This document shows positions 42,778 to 42,913 of a DNA stretch of 42,913 nucleotides, one piece after another. The notes below the pieces were generated by a model that worked only from the letters and a program-made list of their open reading frames with translations, was not told the origin of the DNA and did not search any database. The stretch comes from Lutibacter flavus. Lineage in GTDB: Bacteria > Bacteroidota > Bacteroidia > Flavobacteriales > Flavobacteriaceae. Location of the stretch: NCBI GenBank assembly GCA_945903795.1, contig CAMDPE010000002.1:1-42913 (forward strand), given 5' to 3'. Numbering within the stretch: position 1 is the first letter of the stretch; every line of letters starts with the position of its first letter. The translations under genes were made by a program, and so were the position numbers.

Positions 42778-42796
42778 CATCAATTTACGATTTACG

Positions 42797-42873
42797 ATTT
42801 TGGATTTACGACTTTAGAATTATAAAATGTCGACAAGGCAAAATTCGTAAATCGTCATTCGTAAATCCAAAAT
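42797..42873. repeat. 15 bp inverted repeat with TTTACGA motifs
   Basis: ATTTTGGATTTACGA (42797-42811) and TCGTAAATCCAAAAT (42859-42873) are perfect inverted arms with a 47 nt spacer. Extra TTTACGA and TCGTAAAT copies lie around them. Similar TTTACGATTT repeats follow copy 1 of the structured repeat near 37015-37035. Confidence 0.7.
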
Positions 42874-42913
42874 TAACTTTGTTCTGAACGGTTAAAATAG
42901 CAATTAGCCAATA

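Overview
The window looks like a chromosome segment of a flavobacterium-like member of the Bacteroidota. The reasons are the low G+C content, the sigma/FecR/TonB-receptor trio, the many lipoproteins, weak Shine-Dalgarno sequences, and TAnnTTTG -7 boxes ahead of at least twelve genes. No rRNA, tRNA, CRISPR array or transposase was seen. The left edge cuts a TonB-dependent receptor gene. The right edge ends in repeat-rich intergenic DNA.

Layout. 1-1981 (minus): ECF sigma factor, FecR anti-sigma factor and the start of an STN-type TonB receptor, a cell-surface signalling nutrient-uptake unit. 2109-4161 (plus): a repeat-built acidic lipoprotein and a small lipoprotein. 4294-13729 (plus): a compact seven-gene operon of hybrid histidine kinase with Hpt, overlapping single-domain response regulator, membrane HEAT-like protein, processive-type GT2 synthase, LTA-synthase-like enzyme with C-terminal TPRs, TPR plus YaiO-type outer-membrane barrel, and a CYTH enzyme. 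I read it as a signal-controlled, synthase-dependent envelope or exopolysaccharide system, and it is the best candidate for an undescribed system here. 13734-14431: a GNAT gene bracketed by inverted and direct repeats, like a small inserted cassette. 14448-16799 (minus): a membrane tyrosine-phosphatase-like protein next to a diacylglycerol/undecaprenol kinase, then a GH16-like lipoprotein. 17097-21171 (plus): a cation/proton antiporter, an LpxH-like phosphoesterase and a glycosyltransferase. The last two are separated by three 87-88 bp tandem repeats, each carrying a copy of the downstream start region.

21164-31413 (minus): a complex I operon with nuoA, B, C, D, H, I, J, K, L, M, N and no nuoE, F or G, ending in a small unknown gene. 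Directly upstream lie korA-korB (2-oxoglutarate:ferredoxin oxidoreductase) and, divergently, a dicluster ferredoxin. Together they suggest the route 2-oxoglutarate to KorAB to ferredoxin to a complex I without its NADH module to quinone.

35002-42581: housekeeping and accessory genes (lepA, a PD40 propeller lipoprotein, a GH1 glycosidase, dusB, a LolC/FtsX-like permease, rbfA). The intergenic DNA here holds two diverged copies of one structured repeat family, a 38 bp duplication of a gene's 3' end, and several hairpins. All functional assignments come from motifs and context read by eye; no database search was possible.
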